This document shows positions 44,571-53,647 of a DNA stretch of 64,000 nt, piece after piece. The position numbers were made by a program, and so were the translations under genes. Position 1 is the first letter of the stretch, and each line of letters starts with the position of its first letter. The notes beneath the pieces were generated by a model, which had not been told where the DNA came from, made no database searches, and was given only the letters and a program-made list of their open reading frames with translations. The stretch comes from DATEPR01 sp963780635. Its GTDB lineage: Bacteria > Actinomycetota > Actinomycetes > Mycobacteriales > Pseudonocardiaceae. The stretch lies in the NCBI GenBank assembly GCA_963780635.1, contig CAWACW010000014.1, positions 62,001 through 126,000 of the forward strand, in the 5' to 3' direction.

Positions 44571-45123
44571 CGGTGGCGTGGTCGAACACGCCGCCCGGCC
44601 GTGACCACACGACCCGCACCCACACGATCACCAGCGCCAACATGGTCAGCACCGCCAGGATCAGCCCCGGACCGGGGCCGGGACCGGCGAGGTGGCTCGT
44701 CGTGGTCTGCTGCGACCAGATCGACACCAGGCCCAGCACGGTGACCAGGCCACAACCGAACGTCGAGATCCACGCGATGCCCCACCGGCGCGAGCCCAGC
44801 GAGACACCCGAGCCGATGAAACCGAAGACGAACACACCGATCGCGAACACCCTGGGCAGGATGTCCACCTTGTCGGCGCCGCTGCCCTCGTCGAGCAGCA
44901 CCTGCCAGCCTGCCGTGCCGGCCACCCATGGCAGTGCGCCGCAGATGGCCAGGATCAGCACTCCGACAGCGATGACCATGGCCCGCGGGCCGGGTTCGAT
45001 CCGGCTCAGCATCCCGTTGGCCACCTGGTCGACCTGCGCGCGCAGGGCCTCCATGTCCGCCTGGTCCCGCCGCTCCTGGTCCCGCTGCTCCTGGTCCCGT
45101 TGGCCCTGGGACTCCTCGCTCAT
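44566..45123 (-). CDS. membrane protein, Rv2732c-like
   Basis: 185 residues, function unknown. A charged N-terminus with a QRDQEQRDQERRDQ repeat and a short amphipathic helix is followed by four membrane segments (AMVIAVGVLILAICGALPWV, VFAIGVFVFGFIGSGVSL, IAWISTFGCGLVTVLGLVSI, LILAVLTMLALVIVWVRVV). It starts inside the miaB stop (ATGA overlap), so the two are translated together, as are the neighbouring genes in mycobacteria. Its role may relate to tRNA modification only by position. Confidence 0.78.
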   Translation of the reverse strand: MSEESQGQRDQEQRDQERRDQADMEALRAQVDQVANGMLSRIEPGPRAMVIAVGVLILAICGALPWVAGTAGWQVLLDEGSGADKVDILPRVFAIGVFVFGFIGSGVSLGSRRWGIAWISTFGCGLVTVLGLVSIWSQQTTTSHLAGPGPGPGLILAVLTMLALVIVWVRVVWSRPGGVFDHATD

Positions 45124-46601
45124 GAGACCGCGCATCCTTCCGTGCTCGCCGGAGTGGTGGCAGGGGCACCGAAGGACGGCAGCCCGAGACTCACCCCGGA
45201 GGTCGTGGGCCGCACACCGTCGGCCCAGTTGTCGCCGGCCCGGGTCCGCCGGTGTTCGATGACGGGAGCGTCCGCGACCAGGTGGTGCGGCGCCCCGTAG
45301 GTCACTGTGGTGGTGACGATGTCGCCGGGCCGGATCCGCGCGCCGCCCGGGGCGAAGTGCACGAGCCTGCCGTCCCGGGCCCGGCCGCTCATCCGGTGCG
45401 TCGCCGCGTCCTTGCGGCCCTCGCCCTCGGCGACGAGCAGTTCGACCTCGGTGCCGACCAGTGCCCGGTTCAGGTCCCAGGAGACCTCCTCCTGCACGGC
45501 GACGAGCCGGTCGTAGCGCTCCTGCACGACCTGCTTGGGCACCTGGCCGGGCATGTCGGCGGCGGGCGTGCCGGGCCGCTTGGAGTACTGGAACGTGAAC
45601 GCGCTGGCGAACCTGGCCTCGCGCACCACGTCCAGCGTCGCATCGAAGTCGGCCTCGGTCTCGCCGGGGAAACCGACGATGATGTCGGTGGTGATGGCCG
45701 CGTCGGGCATCGCGGCCCGCACATCGGACAGGATGCCCAGGTAACGCCCGGACCGGTAGGACCGGCGCATCGCGCGCAGCACACTGTCCGAACCGGACTG
45801 CAGCGGCATGTGCAGCTGGTGGCACACCGACGGTGTCTCGGCCATCGCCGCGATCACGTCCGCCGTGAAGTCCTTGGGGTGCGGCGAGGTGAACCGGACG
45901 CGCTCCAGGCCGTCGATCTGGCCGCACGCCCGCAGCAGCTTGCCGAACGCGAGCCGGTCGCCGAACTCGACGCCGTAGGAGTTCACGTTCTGGCCCAGCA
46001 GCGTGACTTCCAGCACGCCCTCGGCGACCAGAGCCCCAACCTCGGCGAGCACCTCGCCGGGCCGCCGGTCGGCTTCCTTGCCGCGCAACGAGGGCACGAT
46101 GCAGAACGTGCAGGTGTTGTTGCAGCCCACGGAGATCGACACCCAGCCCGAGTACGCGGAGTCGCGGCGGGCGGGCAGCGTGGACGGGAAGACCTCCAGC
46201 GACTCGAGGATCTCCACCTCGGCCCGCGCGTTGTGCCGGGCGCGGTCGAGCAGCGTGGGCAGCGAGCCGATGTTGTGGGTGCCGAACACGACGTCCACCC
46301 ACGGGGCCCGCTTGACGATCTCGCCGCGGTCCTTCTGCGCGAGGCAGCCGCCGACCGCGATCTGCATGTCCGGGTTGGCCTGTTTCACCGGGTAGAGATG
46401 ACCGAGGTTGCCGTACAGCTTGTTGTCCGCGTTCTCCCGGACAGCGCAGGTGTTGAACACCACGACGTCGGCCGGACCGTCGCCGTCGGCGGGCGTGTAC
46501 CCCGCGCTCTCCAGCAGCCCGGCCAGCCGTTCGGAGTCGTGCACGTTCATCTGACATCCGAACGTGCGGATCTCGTAGCTCTTGGCAGCCGTCTCACCCA
46601 C
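45120..46601 (-). CDS. miaB: tRNA-2-methylthio-N6-dimethylallyladenosine synthase
   Basis: 493-residue radical-SAM methylthiotransferase acting after MiaA on A37 of tRNA. The N-terminal UPF0004 domain has its three cluster cysteines in TFGCQMNVHDSE, FNTCAVRENADNK and VGGCLAQKD. The radical-SAM motif is SVGCNNTCTFCIVPSLRG near residue 165. LGQNVNSYG and HMPLQSGSD follow, and a C-terminal TRAM domain binds tRNA. GTG at 46601 is chosen from the family start. It pairs functionally with miaA at 34.1 kb. Confidence 0.96.
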   Translation of the reverse strand: MGETAAKSYEIRTFGCQMNVHDSERLAGLLESAGYTPADGDGPADVVVFNTCAVRENADNKLYGNLGHLYPVKQANPDMQIAVGGCLAQKDRGEIVKRAPWVDVVFGTHNIGSLPTLLDRARHNARAEVEILESLEVFPSTLPARRDSAYSGWVSISVGCNNTCTFCIVPSLRGKEADRRPGEVLAEVGALVAEGVLEVTLLGQNVNSYGVEFGDRLAFGKLLRACGQIDGLERVRFTSPHPKDFTADVIAAMAETPSVCHQLHMPLQSGSDSVLRAMRRSYRSGRYLGILSDVRAAMPDAAITTDIIVGFPGETEADFDATLDVVREARFASAFTFQYSKRPGTPAADMPGQVPKQVVQERYDRLVAVQEEVSWDLNRALVGTEVELLVAEGEGRKDAATHRMSGRARDGRLVHFAPGGARIRPGDIVTTTVTYGAPHHLVADAPVIEHRRTRAGDNWADGVRPTTSGVSLGLPSFGAPATTPASTEGCAVS

Positions 46602-46675
46602 GCCTGACAGGGTAGTCCGCCGCCGATGATCCGAATCAGGCCAGGTGACGACACGATTACTGGCAGGATGAGTCG

Positions 46676-47617
46676 ATGCGCCGCTGGGTGAGGCCCGTTG
46701 CCGTCGCGTTGGCCCTGCTGACCCTCTCCGCGGCGGTCGCGGGCTGCCAGAGCCGGTTCGCCGGCCTGCGGCTGACCATGGCCACCGGCAGCACAGACGG
46801 CGTCTACTACCAGCTCGGCTCACAGCTGGCAGGCATCTGGTCGGGTCAGCTCGGCATCACCCATCCCAGGGTGCTGATGACGGCCGGTAGCGGGGCGAAC
46901 ATCCAGCGGCTGCGCGACGGTACGGCCGACATCGCGTTCAGCAGCGCGGACGCGGTCAGCGACCCCGAGCAGGGCCCGCGCAAGCTGCGCGCGCTGGCCC
47001 GCATCTACGACGACTACATCCAGATCGTGGTGCCCGCGAACGGCCCGATCCAGAGCCTGGGCGACCTGGCGGGCAAGCGGGTGGCCATCGGCCCGGCGAA
47101 GTCCCAGGTGCGCCTGGTCGCGGAGCGCATTCTGGCCAAAGCGAACATACCGCGGGTGCACGGCCTGGACCTGAACCTGAACGAGTCGATCAGCGCGCTG
47201 CGGGCAGGCCGGATCGACGCCTTCTTCTGGTCCGGCGGGCTGCCCACGGACAGCATCAACCAACTGGCCGGGACCACCCCGGTCCGGCTGCTGGACCTGG
47301 CCAACGACCCGTCCGGCATCCTGCAGGCGATGCTCGCCAAGTACCCGGTGTACGGGGCAGCGCTGGTGCCCGCGGGCACCTACGGGGTGGCGAACCCGTC
47401 GGTCACCACACTCACCGTGCCGAACTTCCTGCTGGTCACCGATCGGATGAGCAACGACGTGGCGCAGGCTCTGGTGGCCTCACTGTTCGGCTCGACCCGT
47501 CGCCTGGTCGGGGTGAACGCGGCGGCGCTGGGCATCGACATCCACTCGGCGATCTTCACCCAGCCGGTGCCGCTGCATCCGGGTGCGCAGGCCTACTACA
47601 GATCGGCCAAGCTCTGA
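46676..47617 (+). CDS. TAXI-family TRAP transporter solute-binding lipoprotein
   Basis: 313 residues. A lipoprotein signal (VALALLTLSAAVAGC) anchors it outside. The binding fold has the family's opening LTMATGSTDGVYYQLGSQLA, then AGSGANIQRLRDGTADIAFSSAD and IGPAKSQVRLVAERIL, and HGLDLNLNESISALRAGRIDAFFWSGG. TAXI proteins bind glutamate-like or other organic acids and need a large 4TM-12TM membrane partner. None is encoded nearby, so it either works with a distant permease or has another sensing role. Confidence 0.88.
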   Translation: MRRWVRPVAVALALLTLSAAVAGCQSRFAGLRLTMATGSTDGVYYQLGSQLAGIWSGQLGITHPRVLMTAGSGANIQRLRDGTADIAFSSADAVSDPEQGPRKLRALARIYDDYIQIVVPANGPIQSLGDLAGKRVAIGPAKSQVRLVAERILAKANIPRVHGLDLNLNESISALRAGRIDAFFWSGGLPTDSINQLAGTTPVRLLDLANDPSGILQAMLAKYPVYGAALVPAGTYGVANPSVTTLTVPNFLLVTDRMSNDVAQALVASLFGSTRRLVGVNAAALGIDIHSAIFTQPVPLHPGAQAYYRSAKL

Positions 47618-47646
47618 CCCCGAGTCGCCACGACGGCTGCTTGGCG

Positions 47647-48451
47647 CTACCCGGCCGACCCGAGCCAGTCGTAGGCACAGTTCGCGGTGGTCGACCTCGA
47701 TCGTGGCGTGGTCGTCGTCGGGCAGGAAGTGGTAGTCGACACCGGGGATGTGCTCGGCCAGCCAGTGGCCGTGTGCCGGTGGCACGTTCCGGTCACGGCC
47801 GCCCTGCCACAGTTGGACCGGTATCCGGATCGTGCTCGGGTCGAAGCCCCACGGGCGGTGGATCGCGTTGTAGTCGTCCCACCAGCCCTGGTCGCCGTGG
47901 GCCATGGCAGCCCGCTGCTCGCCGGCCAGGTGCTCGGCCAGCTGACGACTGTGCGCATCGTCCGTTTCGGCCGCGTCGCCCCACACGCCCAGCCAGCCAT
48001 CGACGGTCATCAGCCGGGCGAACAGCGCCTCGTGGTCCGCGGTGAAGGCGGCACGCTCGTACTCCGGACCCAGCCGGATCTCCGGGGACGGCGACGCGAA
48101 GACGCAACATTTCCGGACCAGGTCGGGCAACAAGGCGGCGCAGGCCAACGCGTACGGGCCGCCGCCGGAGAAGCCGTACACCGCCAGGCGCGTGATGCCC
48201 AGCGCGTCGGCGATCGCCTGGGTCGCGGCAGCTCCATCCACAATGGACCTGCCGGGCCGCGGTGGTGAGTCGCCGTAGCCGGGCCGGTCGTAACTGATCA
48301 GCCGCAGGCCGCGCGCGTGAGCCTGGGCGACCGCGGGTGCGTACATGCTCCGCGAGCCGGGACTGCCCGCGTGCACGAGGACCGGATATCCGTCGTCGGT
48401 CCGCATCCGGCTGACATACAGTGATCCGACGACCGTCGTGGCGATCTCCAC
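47647..48451 (-). CDS. alpha/beta hydrolase, possible C-terminal frameshift
   Basis: About 268 residues. Seen: the oxyanion region HAGSPGSRSMY, ISYDRPGYGDS, nucleophile elbow VYGFSGGGPYALA, the aspartate in LWQGGRDRNVPPAH and the histidine in PDDDHATIEV. The frame read straight on would cross antisense through the binding-protein gene to 47480. One base removed near 47680 instead gives AYDWLGSAG and a stop at 47647, a normal family end. GTG 48451 is preferred; GTG 48481 is possible. Substrate unknown. Confidence 0.7.
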
Positions 48452-48507
48452 GACCGGCAGCGTAGGCCGCAGCGCGGGCACGCACGATCGAAATACCGGA
48501 GGGGCAC

Positions 48508-49014
48508 ATGGTCTGGACCGCGCCGCGGATCGAGCGCGACGACGAGCCGTTGGTCGGCGACGAGTGGACCGTGACGCTCGGCCGATTGGAACGCAACCGG
48601 CTGACGTTCCTGCACAAGTGCGCCGGCCTGACCGGGGAACAGCTGGCGCAGCAGGCCGTGCCGCCGTCGAACCTGTCGCTGCTCGGCCTGATCCGCCACC
48701 TGACCGAAACCGAACGCGGCTGGTTCCGCAGGCGTTTCCACGGCGAGGACGCGCCCCGGATCATCCCGGCCGGACCTGACTTCGACGACGTGGACCCAGC
48801 GCGCGCCGAACAGGAGTACGCGCAACTGCTCGCCGAGACCGAGTTGTGCCGCCAGGCCGTCGTCGGCGCCTCGATGGACGACACGCTCGTGCACGAGCGC
48901 TGGGGCGAGATGTCGCTGCGCTTCCTCTACGGCCACCTGATCGAGGAGTACGCCCGGCACAACGGCCACGCCGACCTGCTGCGCGAACGCATCGACGGCG
49001 TGACCGGCGGCTGA
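48508..49014 (+). CDS. DinB-family (DUF664, thiol-transferase-type) protein
   Basis: 168 residues of the DinB four-helix fold. The three metal-binding histidines are seen: LIRHLTETERGWFRRR, and the pair in HLIEEYARHNGHADLLRE. Actinobacterial members include mycothiol-dependent transferases and isomerases, so a thiol-linked detoxification role is plausible. GGAGG lies before the ATG at 48508. The stop is one base from that of the convergent serine hydrolase gene. Confidence 0.85.
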   Translation: MVWTAPRIERDDEPLVGDEWTVTLGRLERNRLTFLHKCAGLTGEQLAQQAVPPSNLSLLGLIRHLTETERGWFRRRFHGEDAPRIIPAGPDFDDVDPARAEQEYAQLLAETELCRQAVVGASMDDTLVHERWGEMSLRFLYGHLIEEYARHNGHADLLRERIDGVTGG

Positions 49015-49015
49015 C

Positions 49016-49993
49016 TCAGATCGCGGCGGACACCTCGCGCACCAGGACCTCGACGTCGTCGCCCCAGTGCGACGCGATCACCAGGTCCCGCTCCGGGTCG
49101 ACCCACAGCAGGTGCCGCCCGCCGTTGCCGTGCGCACACCGCCCTGTGGTCGGCGCCGACGGGAACACCGCGCCGGAATCGTTGAGCCACCAGAGGAATC
49201 CGTACTCCGGCCGAAGCTCGCCCGGCCGCCAACTCCAGTCGATCCACTCGGCCGACAGCAACCCCGGCCGCAGGAGCACCTCCCCGACCAGGGCGAGGTC
49301 CGGCGCCGACATCCACAGGCCGCCACCCCAGTGCGCGCCGCCGCTCACCACCGGGACCGCCTCACCGTCGATGCCCACGAACGAGTCCCGGTAGCCGTGC
49401 CACGACCAGGACGGCGACGTGTCCAGCGGGTCGAGCAGGTACTCACCGAGCAGATCGGGCAGTGACCGCCCGCACAGCACGGTCAACGCCAGGCACAGCA
49501 GGTTCACCCGGACGTCGTTGTCCGACCACGCCGAACCGGGCGGCCCGCCGAGTTGAGCGCTCTGCGCGTCGGCGCTGGTCGGCTTGCCCCACAGCTCGCC
49601 GTCCCACTGGCTGGTCTGCTGCAACAGGTGCCGCCAGGTGATCGCGCGCCCGTACGGGGTGGCCAGCGCGGGCAGATCGGCGCGCCACACGACGGGCTCG
49701 TCCACGTCCGGCAGCAGGCCCCGATCGTGGGCCAGGCCCGCGACGATCGAGACGAACGACTTCGTCGCACTGAACAGCATGTCCGCCTGCCCGGTGTCGC
49801 CCCAGGTCGCGACCACCTCGCCGCCGTGCCTGATCACCCCGCTCGCACCGGTCCCGTCGCGCAGCGGACCGGTCACCTCGGTGGGCGACTCGTCGGCGAC
49901 CTGCTGACGCAGGTACACGGCCATGTCGTCGATGCCCGCGGTGCCCCGAGTGCTCTGCTCGCGCACCGCCGCCCGGATCGCCGCGAGGTCCAC
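49016..49993 (-). CDS. serine hydrolase, beta-lactamase / class C fold
   Basis: 325 residues, no signal peptide. Seen: the catalytic SATKSF (SxxK) near residue 75, TWRHLLQQTSQWDGELWG (family block after the second motif), GYRDSFVGIDG and the C-terminal HGNGGRHLLWVDPERDLVI in place of the KTG motif (HxG). These fit esterase or peptidase members rather than true beta-lactamases. It lies 19 bases after the methyltransferase gene of the two-component run and may be part of that operon. Confidence 0.82.
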   Translation of the reverse strand: MDLAAIRAAVREQSTRGTAGIDDMAVYLRQQVADESPTEVTGPLRDGTGASGVIRHGGEVVATWGDTGQADMLFSATKSFVSIVAGLAHDRGLLPDVDEPVVWRADLPALATPYGRAITWRHLLQQTSQWDGELWGKPTSADAQSAQLGGPPGSAWSDNDVRVNLLCLALTVLCGRSLPDLLGEYLLDPLDTSPSWSWHGYRDSFVGIDGEAVPVVSGGAHWGGGLWMSAPDLALVGEVLLRPGLLSAEWIDWSWRPGELRPEYGFLWWLNDSGAVFPSAPTTGRCAHGNGGRHLLWVDPERDLVIASHWGDDVEVLVREVSAAI

Positions 49994-50012
49994 CGCGTCA
50001 CTCCTTCCGGCG

Positions 50013-50729
50013 TTACGGCTTGACAGCCGTCACCAGGGTCGTCGCCATCCACGGCCCGGTCCACCAGCCGCGCCAGCCCAGCGGCCGCCGCTGCGGTGCC
50101 AAGCCCAGTTCGGTCAGTTTCCTCTGGTACTGCGCTGTCTGCTGGATGTCGGCGATCGCGAGCTTGCCGCCGGGCCGCAGCACGCGGACGGCCTCGGCGA
50201 GCGCCGCGTCCCGATCGTCGGCCTGCCTGATGTTGTGGATCGCCAGATTGGCCAGCACGACGTCGAAGCTGCGGTCTTTGAACGGCAGCTTCCTGATGTC
50301 CCCGGTGTGCAGTTCGACCCGGTCGGCCACGCCCTCCAGTTCGGCGTTGCGCCGGGTCACGTCCTCGGCGTTGCCCGACTGGTCCATCGACCGCCAGATG
50401 TCGATCCCGACCGCCCGCCCGGTGGTCAGCGCGCCGGCAGCCATGATCAGCACCGCTCCCCTGCCGCAGCCGAGGTCCAGCACCTGTTCACTGCCCGACA
50501 GCCCCAGCCCGCCCAGGATGCCGCGCCACAGCACGAACTTCCCGCGCCGCGTCGCGTACAGGTACAGCATGGCGCCGGCGAGCAGGATCACGCCGACCAC
50601 CAGTGGCAGCAGCCCCGCCTGCACGCCGACCCACGCGAAGCCGAAGCCCGCTCCGATCAGGCACGCGATGCCACCGAGCAACCAACCGAACGGCACATAG
50701 GGCGCGTCGATCCCGTAACTGCCGCGCAT
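50013..50729 (-). CDS. membrane-linked class I methyltransferase
   Basis: 238 residues. Two N-terminal membrane segments (FGWLLGGIACLIGAGFGFAWV, LLPLVVGVILLAGAMLYLYA) precede a SAM-binding domain with VLDLGCGRGAVLIMAAG near residue 85, GIDIW, GDIRKLPFKDRSFDVVLANLAIHNI and LRPGGKLAIADI. The domain resembles ubiquinone/phospholipid-type methyltransferases, so a lipid substrate at the membrane is a fair inference. It follows the sensor kinase stop by 11 bases. Confidence 0.82.
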   Translation of the reverse strand: MRGSYGIDAPYVPFGWLLGGIACLIGAGFGFAWVGVQAGLLPLVVGVILLAGAMLYLYATRRGKFVLWRGILGGLGLSGSEQVLDLGCGRGAVLIMAAGALTTGRAVGIDIWRSMDQSGNAEDVTRRNAELEGVADRVELHTGDIRKLPFKDRSFDVVLANLAIHNIRQADDRDAALAEAVRVLRPGGKLAIADIQQTAQYQRKLTELGLAPQRRPLGWRGWWTGPWMATTLVTAVKP

Positions 50730-50740
50730 GGGCACCCCCC

Positions 50741-52123
50741 TCAGGGCACGGCCGGGAGCTCGATCCGCACCAGCAGACCGCCACCCTCCGGTGTGGACAC
50801 CTCGACGGTACCGGACACGCGCTCCACGATCCGCCGGACGATGGCCAGACCCAGACCGGTGCCATCGACGTTCTGGTGTTCCTGGCTCCGCCAGAACCGG
50901 TCCGTCGCCCTGGCCAGCTCCTCGGCGCCGAGCCCCGGCCCGTGGTCGCGCACGGACAGCGCGACCACGCCGTCGGGCCTGCGCACCTCGACCTGCACGG
51001 GCGTGCCCGGCTCGGTGTACTTCACCGCGTTCTCCAGCAGCGCGTCCAGGACGGCCTCCAGCCCGCGCGGCGGCGCCATCGCCCGGCCGCCCGGTTCGCC
51101 GGCCAGCACCAGCGACACGTTGCGCTGCGCCGCGATGGCCTGCCAGCTGGCCACCCGCTGCTTCACCACCTGGTCCACGTCGACCTCGACCGGTGCTACC
51201 GCGCCGGATTCGGCCCGTGCCATCGCCAGCAGCTCGTCCAGGATGCGGCCCAGGCGGTCGGCCTCGGCGATGGCGGCCGCGTGGTGCTCCTCGGCGTCGG
51301 CGGGCAGGTGTCCGGACAGGTTGGCCAGCCGCAGCCGCAGCGCGGTCAGCGGGTTGCGCAGCTGGTGCGACGCGTCGGCCACGAACGCCCGTTGCGCCGC
51401 GAGCGTCCCGGTGACCGTGGTGGCGAGCCGGTCGAAGGACTGGGACAGTCTGCGCAGTTCGGGCGGCCCGCCGTGGATGCCCGCCGGGTCGACGTCCTCG
51501 CCCCTGACCACGGCCGCGCCCAGCTGTGCTGTCGCGTCGTCGAGCTGCCGCAGTGGCCGCAGCACCCAGCGCACCACCGGCAGCGCGGCCATCACCGCCA
51601 GTGCCATCGCGATGATCGCGCCCGCGGTCAGCGCGCTCCACCACCCCAGGATCACGTTCCGGACGTGTTCGGTCGCCGACACCGTGACCGCGACGCCCTC
51701 CCGTTCGCCGGACAGCAGCACCGGCTCGGCCACCACCAGCGGCGTGGTGTCCCACGGCAGCAGCGTCGGGCCCGCGTGCGGTGCCTGCCCGGCGAGTGCG
51801 GCCTGGATGACCTGCTGCACCTCGGAGTCGCCGAGGTCGACCGGTGCGGGCGAATGCGCCTTGATCCGCTCACTCGTGTCCACGACGAAGGCCTGGATGC
51901 CGTAGACCTGCTCGTAACGTGTCAGCTCGCCGCCCAGGGCGGTGAAGTCGTCGGACGAGAAGGCCTGCTGGGCCGTGGACGCGAAGTTCTCGGTGTCGGT
52001 GAGCCGGTCCAGGAACAGCTGCTGTCCCTCGGTGCCCGCCACGCTCAACGCCAGTGGTGCGCCGAGCCCGAGCACGACGAGTACCACCAGCGATGTGACG
52101 ACGGCCAGCAGCCGGGTGCGCAT
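50741..52123 (-). CDS. two-component sensor histidine kinase (OmpR-partner type)
   Basis: 460 residues. Membrane helix (residues about 5-28), an extracytoplasmic sensor of about 130 residues, a second helix (LTAGAIIAMALAVMAALPVV), HAMP linker, then the H-box FVADASHQLRNPLTALRLRL near 235. The ATPase boxes are ENAVKYTEPG, DHGPGLG, and DGTGLGLAIVRRIVERV. It lies 9 bases after its response regulator and 11 before a methyltransferase gene. The signal is unknown; the downstream genes suggest an envelope or lipid cue. Confidence 0.92.
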   Translation of the reverse strand: MRTRLLAVVTSLVVLVVLGLGAPLALSVAGTEGQQLFLDRLTDTENFASTAQQAFSSDDFTALGGELTRYEQVYGIQAFVVDTSERIKAHSPAPVDLGDSEVQQVIQAALAGQAPHAGPTLLPWDTTPLVVAEPVLLSGEREGVAVTVSATEHVRNVILGWWSALTAGAIIAMALAVMAALPVVRWVLRPLRQLDDATAQLGAAVVRGEDVDPAGIHGGPPELRRLSQSFDRLATTVTGTLAAQRAFVADASHQLRNPLTALRLRLANLSGHLPADAEEHHAAAIAEADRLGRILDELLAMARAESGAVAPVEVDVDQVVKQRVASWQAIAAQRNVSLVLAGEPGGRAMAPPRGLEAVLDALLENAVKYTEPGTPVQVEVRRPDGVVALSVRDHGPGLGAEELARATDRFWRSQEHQNVDGTGLGLAIVRRIVERVSGTVEVSTPEGGGLLVRIELPAVP

Positions 52124-52132
52124 GTCCGGCCC

Positions 52133-52831
52133 TCAGCGCACCGGTGCGGCGGGCGGTCTGCCGAGCCGGTAGCCGACGTCGTGCACGGTCTCCATCACCC
52201 ACGGCCTGCCGACCACGGCCCGCAGCAACACCACCAGCTCGTCCAGTTCGTCGTCCCGGCCGTTCGCGTAGTCCTGCCACACCTCGGCCTTCACACGCTC
52301 CCGCGTGCACACCGCGCCACCGGCCTCCGCGACCAGCGCGAGCAACTGGAACTGTTTACGCGACAACGCCACCCGCTCACCGGCCACGACCACCTCGTGC
52401 CTGCCCAGGTGGATCTCCACGTCGCCGACGGAGATCAGCTCGCCGTCCGTGCCCACCGGTGGATGGGCGGGGCCGCCGCGCCGCGACACCGCGTACACGC
52501 GGGCCACCAGCTCACCGTCGTCGAACGGCTTGGTGAGGTAGTCGTCGGCACCGGCGTGCAGGCCGAGAATCCGGTGCGACACGTCCGTGTACGCGGACAC
52601 CACGATGATCGGCACATCGCTGATCGCCCTGATCCGCCGGCACAGATCGAAGTCGTCGCCGACGGGGACATCGGGCAGCTTCAGGTCCAGCAGCACCACG
52701 TCGACGCCGACCAGCCGGTCGAGCACGTGCTGGGCGGCCGCGAGCCGCTCCACGGCGAACCCGCGTTCCCGCAGTTTGGGCACCAACGCCTCGACCACAT
52801 GGTCGTCGTCCTCGACGAGCAGCAACCGCAC
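52133..52831 (-). CDS. OmpR-family-like response regulator
   Basis: 232 residues. Receiver with acidic LVEDDDH, phospho-acceptor in VVLLDLKLPD near residue 49, VVSAYTD and LTKPFDDGEL. The C-terminal winged helix has LSRKQFQLLALVAEAGGAVCTRERVKAEVW and a divergent wing (VMETVHDVGYRLGRP, where the usual family form is RGVGYRF). First gene of the regulator-kinase-methyltransferase run, 75 bases downstream of sdhB on the same strand. Confidence 0.9.
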   Translation of the reverse strand: MRLLLVEDDDHVVEALVPKLRERGFAVERLAAAQHVLDRLVGVDVVLLDLKLPDVPVGDDFDLCRRIRAISDVPIIVVSAYTDVSHRILGLHAGADDYLTKPFDDGELVARVYAVSRRGGPAHPPVGTDGELISVGDVEIHLGRHEVVVAGERVALSRKQFQLLALVAEAGGAVCTRERVKAEVWQDYANGRDDELDELVVLLRAVVGRPWVMETVHDVGYRLGRPPAAPVR

Positions 52832-52906
52832 AGTCGGTATCCTCCCCCGAACGCCGCGTCATGTCCTGCATAGCAGCCGGACGCGGCGTCCGGGTAGGAA
52901 TCCCGG

Positions 52907-53647
52907 CTACTTGCCCCGGCGGAACAGCCGCGTCAGCGGGTCGTACTTGCGGTCCACGACGCGCTCCTTCATCGGGATGAGCGCGTTGTCGGTGATGTGG
53001 ATGCCCTCGGGGCACACCTCGGTGCAGCACTTGGTGATGTTGCAGAACCCGAGGCCGTGCTCCTCCTGGGCCTCCTGGATGCGGTCGCCCGTGTCCAGGG
53101 GGTGCATCTCCAGCTCGGAGATGCGCATCAGGAACCGCGGTCCGGCGAAGTGTTCCTTGTTCTCCTCGTGGTCGCGCATGACGTGGCAGGTGTTGTTGCA
53201 CAGGAAGCACTCGATGCACTTCCGGAACTCCTGCGACCGCTCCACGTCGACCTGCTGCATCCGGTACTCACCGGGCTTGAGGTCCTTCGGCGGCTGGAAC
53301 GAGGGGATCTCCCTGGCCTTGACGTAGTTGAACGACACGTCCGTGACCAGGTCCCGGATCACCGGGAACGTCCGCATCGGCGTCACCGTGATGGTCTCTT
53401 CCTCGGTGAACGTCGACATCCGCGTCATGCACATCAGCCGCGGCCTGCCGTTGACCTCGGCCGAGCACGAACCGCACTTGCCCGCCTTGCAGTTCCAGCG
53501 CACGGCCAGATCGGGCGCCTGGGTGGCCTGCAGCCGGTGGATGATGTCGAGGATGACCTCGCCCTCGTTCACCTCGACGGTGTAGTCCTGCAGGTCGCCC
53601 TTGTCGGAGTCGCCGCGCCAGACGCGGAACTTCGCCTGATACGCCAT
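52907..53647 (-). CDS. sdhB: succinate dehydrogenase iron-sulfur subunit (Sdh1 type)
   Basis: 246 residues carrying electrons from SdhA to the membrane. Cluster ligands seen: [2Fe-2S] in CKAGKCGSCSAEVNGRPRLMC, then CIECFLCNNTC and CNITKCCTEVCPEG for the [4Fe-4S] and [3Fe-4S] centres. The sequence resembles the mycobacterial Rv0247c type. The ATG at 53647 shares one base with the sdhA stop. Last gene of the sdh operon. Confidence 0.94.
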   Translation of the reverse strand: MAYQAKFRVWRGDSDKGDLQDYTVEVNEGEVILDIIHRLQATQAPDLAVRWNCKAGKCGSCSAEVNGRPRLMCMTRMSTFTEEETITVTPMRTFPVIRDLVTDVSFNYVKAREIPSFQPPKDLKPGEYRMQQVDVERSQEFRKCIECFLCNNTCHVMRDHEENKEHFAGPRFLMRISELEMHPLDTGDRIQEAQEEHGLGFCNITKCCTEVCPEGIHITDNALIPMKERVVDRKYDPLTRLFRRGK

